Below are positions 25,895-36,559 of a stretch of 64,000 nt of DNA, piece after piece (within the stretch, counting starts at the first letter, position 1; each line of letters begins with the position of its first letter). The stretch comes from UBA7446 sp965656545. Its GTDB lineage: Bacteria; Bacteroidota; Bacteroidia; Flavobacteriales; Flavobacteriaceae. The position numbers were made by a program, and so were the translations under genes. The notes under the pieces were generated by a model that saw only the letters and a program-made list of their open reading frames with translations, made no database searches and was not told where the DNA came from. Where the stretch lies: the NCBI GenBank assembly GCA_965656545.1, contig CBFHKZ010000001.1, positions 62,001 through 126,000 of the forward strand, written 5' to 3'.

Positions 25895-28165
25895 ATGAGC
25901 AAAGAAAGTAAAAGACGTGAAGCCCTGTTATATCACGCAAAACCTAAGCCCGGAAAACTAGAAGTTAACCCTAGCAAACCCTACGCAAGTCAGCGAGATT
26001 TGTCTTTGGCCTACTCACCCGGAGTAGCTGAGCCCTGTTTGGAAATTGAAAAGGAAACAGGTAATGTTTACAAATACACCAACAAAGCCAATTTGGTTGC
26101 CGTAATTTCAAACGGCACTGCTGTATTGGGTTTAGGCGATATCGGACCTGAAGCTTCCAAGCCTGTGATGGAGGGAAAGGGATTACTTTTTAAAATATTT
26201 GCAGGTATCGACGTTTTTGATATCGAAGTTGACACCAAAGATGTGGATGCTTTTGTAGCAACGGTAAAAAATATTGCGCCCACATTTGGGGGAATAAATT
26301 TGGAGGATATCAAAGCACCAGAGGCTTTTGAAATAGAGCGCAGGCTGGTTGAAGAACTCAACATACCGGTAATGCACGATGACCAGCACGGCACCGCCAT
26401 CATTTCGGGTGCTGCCTTACTCAATGCGGTTGAACTGGCCGAAAAAGAAATGTCAAAAGTAAAAATGGTGATTAGCGGTGCAGGAGCTGCAGCCATTTCT
26501 TGTGCGCGACTTTATCGTGCTTTGGGTGTTTCTCCAGATAACATGATGATGACCGACAGCAAGGGTATTATCAGAGCAGACAGAGACAATCTTACTACAC
26601 AAAAGGCAGAATTTGCTACAAAAATAGATGTGCACACGCTAGATGAAGCACTGGTAGACGCCGATATTTTTATCGGACTTTCAAAAGCGGATATCATGAC
26701 GCCCGACATGCTAAAATCCATGGCAGCAGATCCAATCGTTTTTGCCATGGCCAATCCTGATCCCGAAATTGACTACAACCTCGCTGTTGCCACACGCAAC
26801 GATGCGATTATGGCTACTGGCCGATCGGACTTCCCCAATCAGGTTAATAATGTGCTTGGTTTTCCATTCATATTTAGGGGCGCACTGGATGTGCGCGCTA
26901 CCAAAATTAACGAAGCCATGAAAATGGCTGCCGTACATGCACTTGCAGCCTTAGCCAAAGAAACGGTTCCCGAGCAAGTGAACATTGCCTATGGGGCAAC
27001 CAAACTTGCCTTTGGAAAAGATTACATCATCCCAAAGCCCTTTGATCCAAGACTCATTACAACAGTACCTATGGCTGTGGCAAAAGCGGCCATGGAAAGC
27101 GGGGTTGCTGCTGCGCCAATCAAGGATTGGGAAAAATATCAAGAGGAACTTCACGAACGCACAGGCTCTGATAAAAAACTTGTCCGCTTGATTGTCAGTC
27201 AGGCCAAAAGCAATTTGCAACGTGTTGTCTTTGCCGAAGGGGATGAACTGGACGTGCTCAAAGCAGCGCAATTGGTTCATGAAGAAGGCATAGCCATTCC
27301 TATTCTGCTTGGCGACGAGGAGCACATTCGCGAAATGATGGCTACCATAGAATTTGAGGGCGATGTGACCATCATTGATCCGAAAAAAGAAGCCGTCAAA
27401 GAAGCACGTGACGCCTATGCACATACCTATTGGCAATTGCGTCAACGAAAAGGCATAACGCTTTATGATGCGCAAAGACGTATGCGCGAACGCAACTATT
27501 ATGCTGCCATGATGGTACGTGAAGGGGATGCCGATGCCATGATTTCAGGCTATAGTCGTAGTTATCCAAACGTATTAAAGCCGATCCTACAAGTTATTGA
27601 TACTCAAGAAGGGGTAAACCGTGTGGCCACTACTAACTTGATGATTACCAACCGCGGGCCCTTGTTTATTTCCGACACCTCGATTAACATTAATCCCAAC
27701 GCAAAGGAATTGGCAAAGATTGCGCAAATGACGTCTTATACAGCCGCTTTGTTTGGTATACAGCCTAGGGTTGCCATGCTCTCGTATTCCAACTTTGGTT
27801 CCTCAAAAAACGAGGATGCTCAGAAGGTGAGTAAAGCCGTAAATCTGATACACCGCTTTCTGCCTGACATTGCCGTTGATGGCCCTGTTCAAGCAGACTT
27901 TGCGCTGAACAAAACTATGCTAACCAATAAGTTTCCGTTTTCAAAAATTGCAGGTGCTGCCGTAAATACGTTGGTATTACCCGATTTGAATGCGGCAAAT
28001 ATTGCTTACAAACTCATCAAAGAATTAGATAACGCACTTTCCATAGGTCCCATTATGATGGGACTAAAACACCCTGTGCACATACTGCAGTTGGGTGCTA
28101 GTGTTGATGAAATTGTTCACATGACAGCAGTTGCTGCCGTGGATGCACAAAACAAGAAAAAATGA
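25895..28165 (+). CDS. maeB: NADP-dependent malic enzyme, MaeB type with phosphotransacetylase-like domain
   Basis: Decarboxylates malate to pyruvate, yielding NADPH for biosynthesis. The 756-residue protein has an N-terminal malic enzyme part (about 1-425, with YSPGVAEPC, the HDDQHGTA motif and a NAD(P)-binding GAGAAA) and a C-terminal phosphotransacetylase-like domain (about 430-750, with FAEGDELDVL and the ISGYSRSYP region). The PTA-like part of such proteins is regulatory and binds acetyl-CoA, with no activity shown in known examples. It overlaps ruvA by four bases. Confidence 0.95.
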   Translation: MSKESKRREALLYHAKPKPGKLEVNPSKPYASQRDLSLAYSPGVAEPCLEIEKETGNVYKYTNKANLVAVISNGTAVLGLGDIGPEASKPVMEGKGLLFKIFAGIDVFDIEVDTKDVDAFVATVKNIAPTFGGINLEDIKAPEAFEIERRLVEELNIPVMHDDQHGTAIISGAALLNAVELAEKEMSKVKMVISGAGAAAISCARLYRALGVSPDNMMMTDSKGIIRADRDNLTTQKAEFATKIDVHTLDEALVDADIFIGLSKADIMTPDMLKSMAADPIVFAMANPDPEIDYNLAVATRNDAIMATGRSDFPNQVNNVLGFPFIFRGALDVRATKINEAMKMAAVHALAALAKETVPEQVNIAYGATKLAFGKDYIIPKPFDPRLITTVPMAVAKAAMESGVAAAPIKDWEKYQEELHERTGSDKKLVRLIVSQAKSNLQRVVFAEGDELDVLKAAQLVHEEGIAIPILLGDEEHIREMMATIEFEGDVTIIDPKKEAVKEARDAYAHTYWQLRQRKGITLYDAQRRMRERNYYAAMMVREGDADAMISGYSRSYPNVLKPILQVIDTQEGVNRVATTNLMITNRGPLFISDTSININPNAKELAKIAQMTSYTAALFGIQPRVAMLSYSNFGSSKNEDAQKVSKAVNLIHRFLPDIAVDGPVQADFALNKTMLTNKFPFSKIAGAAVNTLVLPDLNAANIAYKLIKELDNALSIGPIMMGLKHPVHILQLGASVDEIVHMTAVAAVDAQNKKK

Positions 28166-28743
28166 TAACGCAACTAAACGGGAGGCTTGTTAGCAAAACG
28201 CCAACAACCATAGTGGTAGACTGCAATGGTGTGGGCTATGAAGTACATATTTCACTGAATACGTATGGGCAGTTACCAGAAGACGAGCTTATTCGTATTT
28301 ATACGCATCTGCAGGTTCGCGAGGACGCACACAACCTCTACGGCTTTATGCAAAAAGTTGAGCGCTCGGTATTCCGTTTGCTTTTGAGTGTGAGTGGGAT
28401 AGGTGCCAATACGGCACGCACGGTGCTTTCGTCTATGAACCCCCAAGAAGTGGTGCAGGCCATACAAACCGATAATGTGGCTGCCATTCAAGCCGTGAAG
28501 GGAATTGGCGCTAAAACAGCCCAACGTGTTATCGTTGATTTAAGAGACAAGGTCACAGGTCTTATAGGTGATGAAGAAATAGCCTTGGTCTCGAACAATA
28601 CCCAGCGTGATGAAGCGTTATCTGCATTAGGAGTTTTGGGTTATCCCATGAAGCAAACCCAAAAGGTCGTTGATGCTCTCTTACAGGTAGAGCCCGACAT
28701 GCCCGTAGATCGTTTGATTAAAAACGCGTTGAACAAATTATAA
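28162..28743 (+). CDS. ruvA: Holliday junction DNA helicase subunit RuvA
   Basis: Tetrameric junction-binding partner of RuvB. The 193-residue protein has the N-terminal OB fold (MITQLNGRLVSKTPTTIVV), the tandem helix-hairpin-helix region with GIGANTARTVLSS and GIGAKTAQRVIVDL, and the C-terminal RuvB-binding domain (DEALSALGVLGY). It overlaps maeB by four bases and shares one base with the sprA start (TAATG). The queG-maeB-ruvA-sprA run is thus one transcription unit beginning at ruvB. Confidence 0.97.
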   Translation: MITQLNGRLVSKTPTTIVVDCNGVGYEVHISLNTYGQLPEDELIRIYTHLQVREDAHNLYGFMQKVERSVFRLLLSVSGIGANTARTVLSSMNPQEVVQAIQTDNVAAIQAVKGIGAKTAQRVIVDLRDKVTGLIGDEEIALVSNNTQRDEALSALGVLGYPMKQTQKVVDALLQVEPDMPVDRLIKNALNKL

Positions 28744-31700
28744 TGCGAACCATAACCAATAAAAAAACAGGATTACTTTTGGTGCTTTTCAGCGCCCTGT
28801 TTTCTGTTGGTTTATATGGTCAAAACAACACAACAAACGCTGCTGCCAGCGTTGTTTTAGCACAAAACCTTAAGCAAATAAGTCTTAAAAATAAACCCAG
28901 CGCCTTTGCCACATCCTATACATTTGACCCAAAACTTAACTTGTACTTCTACAATGTTAAAGTTGGCAATATAGATGCAGAAAAGCCTTTGGTACTTACG
29001 CCCGACGAATACCAAAAAAGGGTGTTTTTAGAAAAGTCAAGAGCTTATATACGCGAGAAACAAGAAGCCATAGCTGGAATTAGTGGGGATGAAGAAACGC
29101 AAGAAGACCAGTTGCCGGATTACTATGTCAACTCCAAGCTCTTTGTGAGTATTTTTGGCAGTAATGAGATTGACATACGCCCGCAAGGATCTGCGAGTAT
29201 CGACCTGGGAGTTCGTTACCAAAAATCAGGCAACCCCAGCCTTTCTCCTAGAAATCAAAGTAATTTTGCTTTTGATTTTAACCAACGCATCAATCTAGCG
29301 CTTACAGGTACGGTAGGTACCCGTTTAAAAGTAAATGCAAATTACGACACCCAGTCTACTTTTGATTTTCAGCGTGTGGTCAAATTAGAATTTTTTCCAG
29401 AAGATTTGGTGCCGAGTAGTGTGCAAAACACCATCAATAAAGGCAAAGATCTGGTTAATAAAGGAAAGAACTTGGTCAACAAAGGCAAGGACCTGGTAAA
29501 TAAAGGAAATGATCTTGTCAATAGCGGCAGGGGCAAGCTTAACGACATCCAAAATCTTAGAGACCAAGGCATAAGCGGGAATGAGGACGGTATCCTTCAA
29601 AAATTAGAAGTGGGTAATGTTAGTATGCCCATAAACAGCTCGCTAATTACTGGTGCACAAAGTCTTTTTGGGGTTAAAGCAGAATTGAAATTTGGGAATA
29701 CAAACATAGCCGCCGTAATCTCAGAACAACGATCGCAAAGTCAAACCATCCAAACCAACGGAGAAGGGACACTTGAAGAATTTTCATTATTTGCACTCGA
29801 TTATGATGATAACAGGCACTTCTTTTTAGCCCAATATTTTAGAGATAATTACGACAAATCGGTTAAAACCTATCCGTACATCAACTCTCCGATTGACATT
29901 ACCCGACTAGAAGTTTGGGTCACCAATCGATCGGCACGTGTAAGTAATGTGAGAAACCTTATTGCCCTTCAAGATTTGGGAGAAGCTAATCCAGATGCCA
30001 CCATACTCGATGATGTTACCAGCGGTTTTTTTAATGCAGGACCCAACGCTTTTCCTGATAACGACGTAAACAAAGTAGACCCTCTTGCTATTGGAGGCGC
30101 GGGAATTCTCACAGATGATATTCGGGATATTGCCACAGCAAAAGATGGCTTTGGCAGCCTTTCACCCCAAGTGATAGAGGGTCGTGATTACGCTATTTTA
30201 GAAAGTGCGCGAAAATTAAATCCAAACGAATATACCTTACACAAGCAGTTGGGTTATATCTCATTAACGCAACCTTTGAACAACGATGAAGTATTGGCTG
30301 TTGCCTTTCAATATACCGTCAAAGGTCAAGTTTATCAAGTAGGTGAATTTGCTGGCGATGGTGTTGCGGCAACTACCGTTTCTGGATTGCCAGCCGCGCC
30401 AATTGTAAGCAATAACAGTTTGGTGGTTAAAATGCTTAAAAGCTCGGTGCTCGATGTGGCACAACCCGTTTTTGATTTGATGATGAAAAACGTCTATAAC
30501 ATCGGCGCATTTCAGCTAGACCAAGAGGATTTTGTTTTCAATATTGTGTACACTGACCCCTCACCAACAAACTTTATTACTCCTGCAGCTGAACAAGGCG
30601 CAGAGAATGCATGGCCTGCAGGAACAGAGGAGCGAATTTTACTTAACCTTTTTGGCTTGGATAGACTTAATATTTATCAAGACGCACAAGCCGAAGGAGA
30701 TGGATTTTTTGATTTTATCAGCGGGATTACCGTACTTCCAGAACGCGGACAAATTATTTTCCCAAGTATAGAGCCTTTTGGCGCGTACTTATTTGAACTG
30801 TTGAAGAAGGATCCCAGTGAAGATTATTCCAACAGAAGTTTGTACAACGCAAACCAAAAGAAGTATGTCTACAAAGAGATGTACGATATCACAAAAGCAG
30901 ATGCGGCGGACTACCAACGGTACAATAAATTTGAATTAAAAGGGCGCTACAAATCAACGGGTGGCGGACAAGGAATAGCACTTGGTGCTTTTAATGTGCC
31001 ACGCGGTTCTGTTCGTGTTACCGCCGGTGGTAGGTTGCTTCAAGAAGGATTAGACTACACGGTAAATTATCAGTTGGGACGTGTAACCATACTTAACGAG
31101 GGTGTGAAAAATTCGAATATACCAATTGAGGTTTCTACTGAAAGCAACACCCTTTTTGGTCAACAGAACAAGCGCTTTATGGGCTTCACTGCCGAACATA
31201 AAGTAAATGATGACCTCTTGCTGGGTGGAACGTATTTGCGCCTGAGCGAGCGACCCCTAACCCAAAAAGCAAACTACGGTTCAGAGCCAGTAAACAACAC
31301 CATGCTTGGATTGAGTGGAAATTTCTCAAAGGAGATTCCTTTCCTCACAAGAATGGTAAACAAGCTTCCCAATATTGATAGCCGAGTAGCATCAAATGTT
31401 TCCATTCGTGCAGAGGCAGCTTATTTAAAAGTGGGACAACCAAGAGGCACCCAGCTTAACAATGCTGCCACCACATACATAGATGATTTTGAAGGAACGC
31501 AGACCAACCTTGACATTAGAGACACCTACTCTTGGTTTCTCTCCAGTGTGCCCGCCCCCTCACAACAATTGCCTATTGCTGGCTCAAATGTAAATGTAGA
31601 TGACATAAGTGCAGGGTATCAGCGCGCCAAACTTTCATGGTACAATATCGATCCCTTGTTTTATTCCAATAGAAGGCCAGGTGGCATTACTGACGATGAC

Positions 31701-34700
31701 CTTTCGACCAATGAAGCAAGGCGTATTTTTATTGAAGAAATCTTTCCTCAGCAAGACATTGTTCAAGGCCAGTCTATGGTGCAGTATACTTTTGACTTGG
31801 CTTATTATCCAGACGAACGCGGGCCCTATAATAACGCCCCTTCTTTTGGATCAACGCCAGAAGACAATTGGGCAGGAATTACGCGTGCCATGTCTACCAC
31901 TGACTTTGCACAGTCCAATGTGGAGTATATTGAATTTTGGCTGTTAGACACTTTTTCAGAGCAAACGTCTGCAACGGATGATTTGGGCGAATTGGTATTC
32001 CATTTGGGTAATATATCGGAAGACGTATTAAAGGATGGACGCAAGGTTTACGAAAACGGACTTCCAGCCTCCGGTCAAAATACGGCCACGTACAATACCG
32101 CTTGGGGAATTACACCAGCTACGCAGTCGCTGGTTTATGCTTTTGATGCCGATGGGCAAAACCGCAGCTTGCAAGACGTAGGTTTGGACGGACTCAACGA
32201 CGATGAAGAGCGTATCATATATACCAACGGGCCGACGGATGATCCCGCAGGTGACAACTACAGCTATTTTGGTCAAGGCAGTGGGTCTGTATTGGATCGC
32301 TATAAAAACTACAACGGTACACAAGGCAACTCCCCAATTGAAGTTACAGAACAATTTAGGGGCTCATACACCACACCAGATGCTGAAGATCTAAATCAGG
32401 ACAATACGATGAATACCATTGACAGGTATTATCAATATCGTATTCCCATTCAAAAAAATATGCAGGTTGGCAGCCATCCGTTCTTGGTTGATGTACGTGA
32501 AAAAGACAATATTGCATTGCCAAATGGACAGGTTACTTCTTCACGCTGGCTACAATTCCGTGTTCCTGTTGTTCCAGAGTATTACGACGCTCCACAGAAG
32601 AGAAATTATTTTGAACCCATAAATGGGATGAATGACCTCAGGTCAATTCGCTTTATGCGGATGATGTTAACAGGGTTTAGCCAGCCAACGATTTTCCGTT
32701 TTGGCACATTGGACATTGTCCGTGCCGATTGGACACGGGTACCCACACCACTTAATACCAAGCAAATTCCGCACCCAAACACCCAGCTTGAAGTAAGTGC
32801 GGTCAATGTGTTGGAGAACGAAACAAGAACACCCATACGCTATAAACTACCACCGGGAATTCTGCGTGAGACCTTGAACAGCTATAACAACCTGATTCGT
32901 GAAAACGAACAATCCCTGTCTTTAAGAGTAAGAGATTTAGCTCCCGAAGATGGACAAGGGGTATACAAGCACATCGATTTGGATATGCGTCAATACAAGC
33001 GTCTGCGTATGTTCTTGCATGCCGAATCACTGCCTGACGAAAACCCCTTACCAGGCGAGGGCGCCAATGACGATTTAGATGAACGTATGGTGGCGTTTAT
33101 TAGGCTGGGAACAGATATAGATGAAAATTATTATCAAATTGAAATTCCGCTTAAGCCAACGGCCTATACCACTGGCGTGTCAAATAATTTAACCGCCGAG
33201 GAGGTGTGGCAAGTGGCATCTAACGAGATAGATATTCCTGTAGCATGGCTCACAAAAATTAAGGCCAAATCCATAGCAAGCCGAGAAATAGTAGGCGCTA
33301 CCTATTTTGATGAGAACCTCGACCGCATCAATGAATTCACACCAAGCTCCACTTTGCCAGGGGATAAAAAATACAAATTAGCCATTCGTGGTAACCCAAC
33401 GCTTGGCGCCATAAGAACCTTGGTAGTGGGTGTTAAAAACCCCAGTACTACCGTAGGGAACAACCTTGATGGCGAGGTATGGTTCAATGAACTTCGCCTG
33501 TCAGAAATCGACTCTAGTGGCGGTTGGGCTGCTATTGGCTCGGTGGATGCGAACCTAGCGGACTTTGCAAATGTCACATTAAACGGTGCCATCTCAACGG
33601 TAGGGTTTGGTGCTATTGATCAGTCACCAAACATGCGAAGCCAAGACGACACCCGCTCTTATGGTATAGCCACAAGCATTAATGCGGGGATGCTGTTTCC
33701 TGAAAAATGGGGACTAGTACTGCCCGTAAGCTACAGTTATAACCAAGAAGTTATCACACCAAAATACGATCCTTTTTATAGGGATATTGAGTTACAAGAC
33801 AGACTAGACACCGCTGACAATCAAGACCAACGCGATGCCATTCGCGATCAGGCCGTTAGTGTTGCCAAACTCAAAAGCATCAATCTTATAGGCGTGCGTA
33901 AGCAGCGCGCCCCAGATGCCAAGCAAAACTTTTTTGACATTGAGAATTTAGACCTCTCCTATTCATACAACGAAGAAAAGAGAAACGATTTTGAAATTGA
34001 AAACTTTGCCTTTCAGAATGTGCGTTTGGGCGCAGGATATAACTATTCATTCAAGCCGCTGTCGATAAAACCACTCGGAAAGGTACAGGCCATAACCAAT
34101 AAGAAGTATTTGCGTTGGTTGTCTGAAATCAATTTGAATTTGATGCCCAGCTCGGTTTCACTTGCAGCAAATATCAACAGAACCTTCCAAAGCCAACGTT
34201 TCCGTCAGGTCTTTTTGGATGGCATGGATGCTTCAAGCCAGTTGCCCTTGCCCGACCTACAACAACGCAACTACCTATTTGATTGGTTGTTTACGGTTAA
34301 TCATAATCTAACCAATTCATTCCGCATTGATTTTTCTGCTTCTAGCCGAAATATCGTTCGTAATTATTTGAAGAATGGTACTGCGGGCAGTACACAAATA
34401 GACACCTCACTGGATGTTTGGGATGGTATTTGGGACACGGGCCAAATGGATCGTTTTGACCAGTCTATTGGCGCTACTTATCAGCTGCCATTTAAGTATA
34501 TTCCACTGCTGTCTTTCTTAGACGGAACCTATTCTTACACAGGTAATTTTAATTGGCAGCGAGGCTCCACTGCCTTGGCCAATGTGGTTGACGAAAACAA
34601 CAATTCACTTGGTATAGTTCACACGCTACAGAATGCCAATACGATACAATGGAACGGAAGCGCCAATATGCAAGCGCTTTACAACAGCTTGGGCTTGCGA

Positions 34701-36071
34701 AAAAACACCAAGAAAAGCGACAAAAAGAAAGCAGGAGTGCAAATCAAGAACTCTTTGATTGGGGCAGTTACCGCATTGAGACGGGTGCAGTTTTCGTATA
34801 GTGAGAACAACGGAACCGTGTTGCCGGGATATACCCAAAACATAGGCTTTTTAGGAACGGCTAACCCAGGAATAGCATTTGCCTTGGGTCGTCAAGACGA
34901 CATTCGTTTTGAGGCTGCCAAAAGGGGATGGCTTACGGAATTCCCAAATTTCAACCAGGCGTATACAACCGTACACAACAGCGAAATCTCCTACAACGCT
35001 GAGATTGGATTGTTGCAAGGATTGCAACTTGACCTAACGGGCAACCGCAGTTATTCAGAAAACAATTCAGAAAACTTTAGTGTTGTCAATGGGGTTTACA
35101 ACGCATTGTCGCCACGCTTGTTTGGTAATTTTGAAATTTCAACCATCATGTTGCGCACCTCATTTAGCGGAGATGGACTGGCATCAACAGCCTTTGAAGA
35201 TCTCAAAACAAACCGATTGGTTATTGCAGAACGATTGGGTACTGCAAGAGGTATTCCAGCTGGAAATGTTGATGCAGACGGCTTCCCAACAGGCTATGGA
35301 AAAACCAATCAAGCAGTGCTTATTCCTGCATTTTTGGCTGCCTATACTGGAGCAGACCCCAATTCGGTTAGTATGGATGCAAAACGCAGCTTCCCATTGC
35401 CCAACTGGAACATGCAGTATACTGGATTTATGCGCTTGAAATCATTTAAAAAGCGATTTAACCGATTTGCAATTTCACACGGGTACCGCGCCAGCCATAC
35501 GCTCAATGCCTTTGCCACCAACCTTGAGTATCAAGCGAACGGCACCGATCAGTCAGGGAACTTTATGAATAAAATTTTATACACCAACGTAAACTTGGTG
35601 GAGCAATTTAACCCATTGATTAAGCTTGATTTTGAACTTAAAAACAGCTTTCAAATTTCTGCTGAAGTACGCAAAGACCGCGCATTGTCCTTGTCTCTTG
35701 ACAATAATTTACTCACCGAAACTTCTGGTGACGAATGGATTGTGGGTATGGGTTACCGCATCAAAGACGTAAAGTTTAAAACCAATGTTGGCGGTAAGTC
35801 AACCAAGCTCAAAGGAGACATTAACATCAAAGGGGATTTATCTATTCGGGATAATATTACGCTTATTCGAAACTTAGATCTTTTGAGTGATCAGGTTACT
35901 GCCGGTCAACGCTTGTGGTCGCTAAAAGTATCAGCAGATTATGCGCTTTCTCGTAATTTCAACGCCTTGTTTTTCTACGACCACGCATTCTCAAAATTTG
36001 CCATATCAACGGCTTTCCCGCAAACCAATATTCGTGCTGGAATAACCGTGCGCTACAATTTTGGAAATTAG
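28743..36071 (+). CDS. sprA: SprA, outer-membrane translocon of the type IX secretion system
   Basis: SprA forms the giant 36-strand beta-barrel through which T9SS cargo leaves the cell; the system serves gliding and secretion of large enzymes in Bacteroidetes. The 2442-residue product has a signal peptide (ending GLYGQ) and the family's long beta-strand-rich body, ending with an aromatic-rich barrel strand (GITVRYNFGN). Length matches SprA/Sov (about 2400). An unusual stretch near residues 232-259 consists of heptads NKG(K/N)(D/N)LV repeated four times. It starts with ATG overlapping the ruvA stop. Confidence 0.95.
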   Translation: MRTITNKKTGLLLVLFSALFSVGLYGQNNTTNAAASVVLAQNLKQISLKNKPSAFATSYTFDPKLNLYFYNVKVGNIDAEKPLVLTPDEYQKRVFLEKSRAYIREKQEAIAGISGDEETQEDQLPDYYVNSKLFVSIFGSNEIDIRPQGSASIDLGVRYQKSGNPSLSPRNQSNFAFDFNQRINLALTGTVGTRLKVNANYDTQSTFDFQRVVKLEFFPEDLVPSSVQNTINKGKDLVNKGKNLVNKGKDLVNKGNDLVNSGRGKLNDIQNLRDQGISGNEDGILQKLEVGNVSMPINSSLITGAQSLFGVKAELKFGNTNIAAVISEQRSQSQTIQTNGEGTLEEFSLFALDYDDNRHFFLAQYFRDNYDKSVKTYPYINSPIDITRLEVWVTNRSARVSNVRNLIALQDLGEANPDATILDDVTSGFFNAGPNAFPDNDVNKVDPLAIGGAGILTDDIRDIATAKDGFGSLSPQVIEGRDYAILESARKLNPNEYTLHKQLGYISLTQPLNNDEVLAVAFQYTVKGQVYQVGEFAGDGVAATTVSGLPAAPIVSNNSLVVKMLKSSVLDVAQPVFDLMMKNVYNIGAFQLDQEDFVFNIVYTDPSPTNFITPAAEQGAENAWPAGTEERILLNLFGLDRLNIYQDAQAEGDGFFDFISGITVLPERGQIIFPSIEPFGAYLFELLKKDPSEDYSNRSLYNANQKKYVYKEMYDITKADAADYQRYNKFELKGRYKSTGGGQGIALGAFNVPRGSVRVTAGGRLLQEGLDYTVNYQLGRVTILNEGVKNSNIPIEVSTESNTLFGQQNKRFMGFTAEHKVNDDLLLGGTYLRLSERPLTQKANYGSEPVNNTMLGLSGNFSKEIPFLTRMVNKLPNIDSRVASNVSIRAEAAYLKVGQPRGTQLNNAATTYIDDFEGTQTNLDIRDTYSWFLSSVPAPSQQLPIAGSNVNVDDISAGYQRAKLSWYNIDPLFYSNRRPGGITDDDLSTNEARRIFIEEIFPQQDIVQGQSMVQYTFDLAYYPDERGPYNNAPSFGSTPEDNWAGITRAMSTTDFAQSNVEYIEFWLLDTFSEQTSATDDLGELVFHLGNISEDVLKDGRKVYENGLPASGQNTATYNTAWGITPATQSLVYAFDADGQNRSLQDVGLDGLNDDEERIIYTNGPTDDPAGDNYSYFGQGSGSVLDRYKNYNGTQGNSPIEVTEQFRGSYTTPDAEDLNQDNTMNTIDRYYQYRIPIQKNMQVGSHPFLVDVREKDNIALPNGQVTSSRWLQFRVPVVPEYYDAPQKRNYFEPINGMNDLRSIRFMRMMLTGFSQPTIFRFGTLDIVRADWTRVPTPLNTKQIPHPNTQLEVSAVNVLENETRTPIRYKLPPGILRETLNSYNNLIRENEQSLSLRVRDLAPEDGQGVYKHIDLDMRQYKRLRMFLHAESLPDENPLPGEGANDDLDERMVAFIRLGTDIDENYYQIEIPLKPTAYTTGVSNNLTAEEVWQVASNEIDIPVAWLTKIKAKSIASREIVGATYFDENLDRINEFTPSSTLPGDKKYKLAIRGNPTLGAIRTLVVGVKNPSTTVGNNLDGEVWFNELRLSEIDSSGGWAAIGSVDANLADFANVTLNGAISTVGFGAIDQSPNMRSQDDTRSYGIATSINAGMLFPEKWGLVLPVSYSYNQEVITPKYDPFYRDIELQDRLDTADNQDQRDAIRDQAVSVAKLKSINLIGVRKQRAPDAKQNFFDIENLDLSYSYNEEKRNDFEIENFAFQNVRLGAGYNYSFKPLSIKPLGKVQAITNKKYLRWLSEINLNLMPSSVSLAANINRTFQSQRFRQVFLDGMDASSQLPLPDLQQRNYLFDWLFTVNHNLTNSFRIDFSASSRNIVRNYLKNGTAGSTQIDTSLDVWDGIWDTGQMDRFDQSIGATYQLPFKYIPLLSFLDGTYSYTGNFNWQRGSTALANVVDENNNSLGIVHTLQNANTIQWNGSANMQALYNSLGLRKNTKKSDKKKAGVQIKNSLIGAVTALRRVQFSYSENNGTVLPGYTQNIGFLGTANPGIAFALGRQDDIRFEAAKRGWLTEFPNFNQAYTTVHNSEISYNAEIGLLQGLQLDLTGNRSYSENNSENFSVVNGVYNALSPRLFGNFEISTIMLRTSFSGDGLASTAFEDLKTNRLVIAERLGTARGIPAGNVDADGFPTGYGKTNQAVLIPAFLAAYTGADPNSVSMDAKRSFPLPNWNMQYTGFMRLKSFKKRFNRFAISHGYRASHTLNAFATNLEYQANGTDQSGNFMNKILYTNVNLVEQFNPLIKLDFELKNSFQISAEVRKDRALSLSLDNNLLTETSGDEWIVGMGYRIKDVKFKTNVGGKSTKLKGDINIKGDLSIRDNITLIRNLDLLSDQVTAGQRLWSLKVSADYALSRNFNALFFYDHAFSKFAISTAFPQTNIRAGITVRYNFGN
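29436..29519 (+). repeat. Four heptad repeats in sprA
   Basis: Four consecutive 21-base units encode NKGKDLV, NKGKNLV, NKGKDLV and NKGNDLV (residues 232-259), with a degenerate fifth unit after. Synonymous differences among units are frequent, so the repeats are older than a recent slippage and the protein pattern seems selected. The heptad period would give one face of hydrophobic L/V pairs in a helix. Confidence 0.9.
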
Positions 36072-36105
36072 GGTGTTTGCATTACATTTAAAAAAAATTT
36101 GAGAG

Positions 36106-36483
36106 ATGAATATTCCGCAGGATTTAAAATATACCCGAGACCACGAATGGGTTCGCATTGAAGGTGAAGAAGCAACTGTTGGCATTACCGATTTTGCGCA
36201 AGGCGAGTTGGGAGACATTGTATACGTTGAGGTCGAAACCATAGGCGAATCGCTAGATAAAGAAGCGGTTTTCGGAACAGTTGAAGCGGTTAAAACAGTA
36301 TCCGATTTGTTTTTACCACTTGCGGGTGAAATCACGGCTTTTAACGAAGAACTTGAAGACACACCAGAGTTGGTAAACGAAGATCCTTATGACCAAGGAT
36401 GGATTATAAAAATGAAAATCAGTGACCTCTCTCAGATAGAAGCCTTGCTCACACACGAGGGATATCAAGCTGTTATTTCATAA
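36106..36483 (+). CDS. gcvH: Glycine cleavage system H protein
   Basis: Lipoyl carrier of the glycine cleavage complex; it shuttles the aminomethyl group between the P, T and L proteins. The 125-residue protein keeps the family form, with the lipoylated Lys63 in GTVEAVKTVSD, an N-terminal YTRDHEWV and a C-terminal DPYDQGWIIKMK. It starts 34 bases after sprA and precedes the tonB array. In related genomes gcvH often precedes a VanZ-like gene and then tonB; no VanZ gene is seen here. Confidence 0.97.
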   Translation: MNIPQDLKYTRDHEWVRIEGEEATVGITDFAQGELGDIVYVEVETIGESLDKEAVFGTVEAVKTVSDLFLPLAGEITAFNEELEDTPELVNEDPYDQGWIIKMKISDLSQIEALLTHEGYQAVIS

Positions 36484-36559
36484 ATTAAGTACTCTTTATA
36501 CGTTATTTAACTATACTTCTATTAAAATTATTATTTTAGCTTTTCAATAAACGTTTCAA

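Noticed and set aside
36484..36559. Search for a VanZ-like gene between gcvH and tonB
   Set aside because: Only 76 AT-rich bases are present, with no coding capacity; the gene found here in some relatives is absent.
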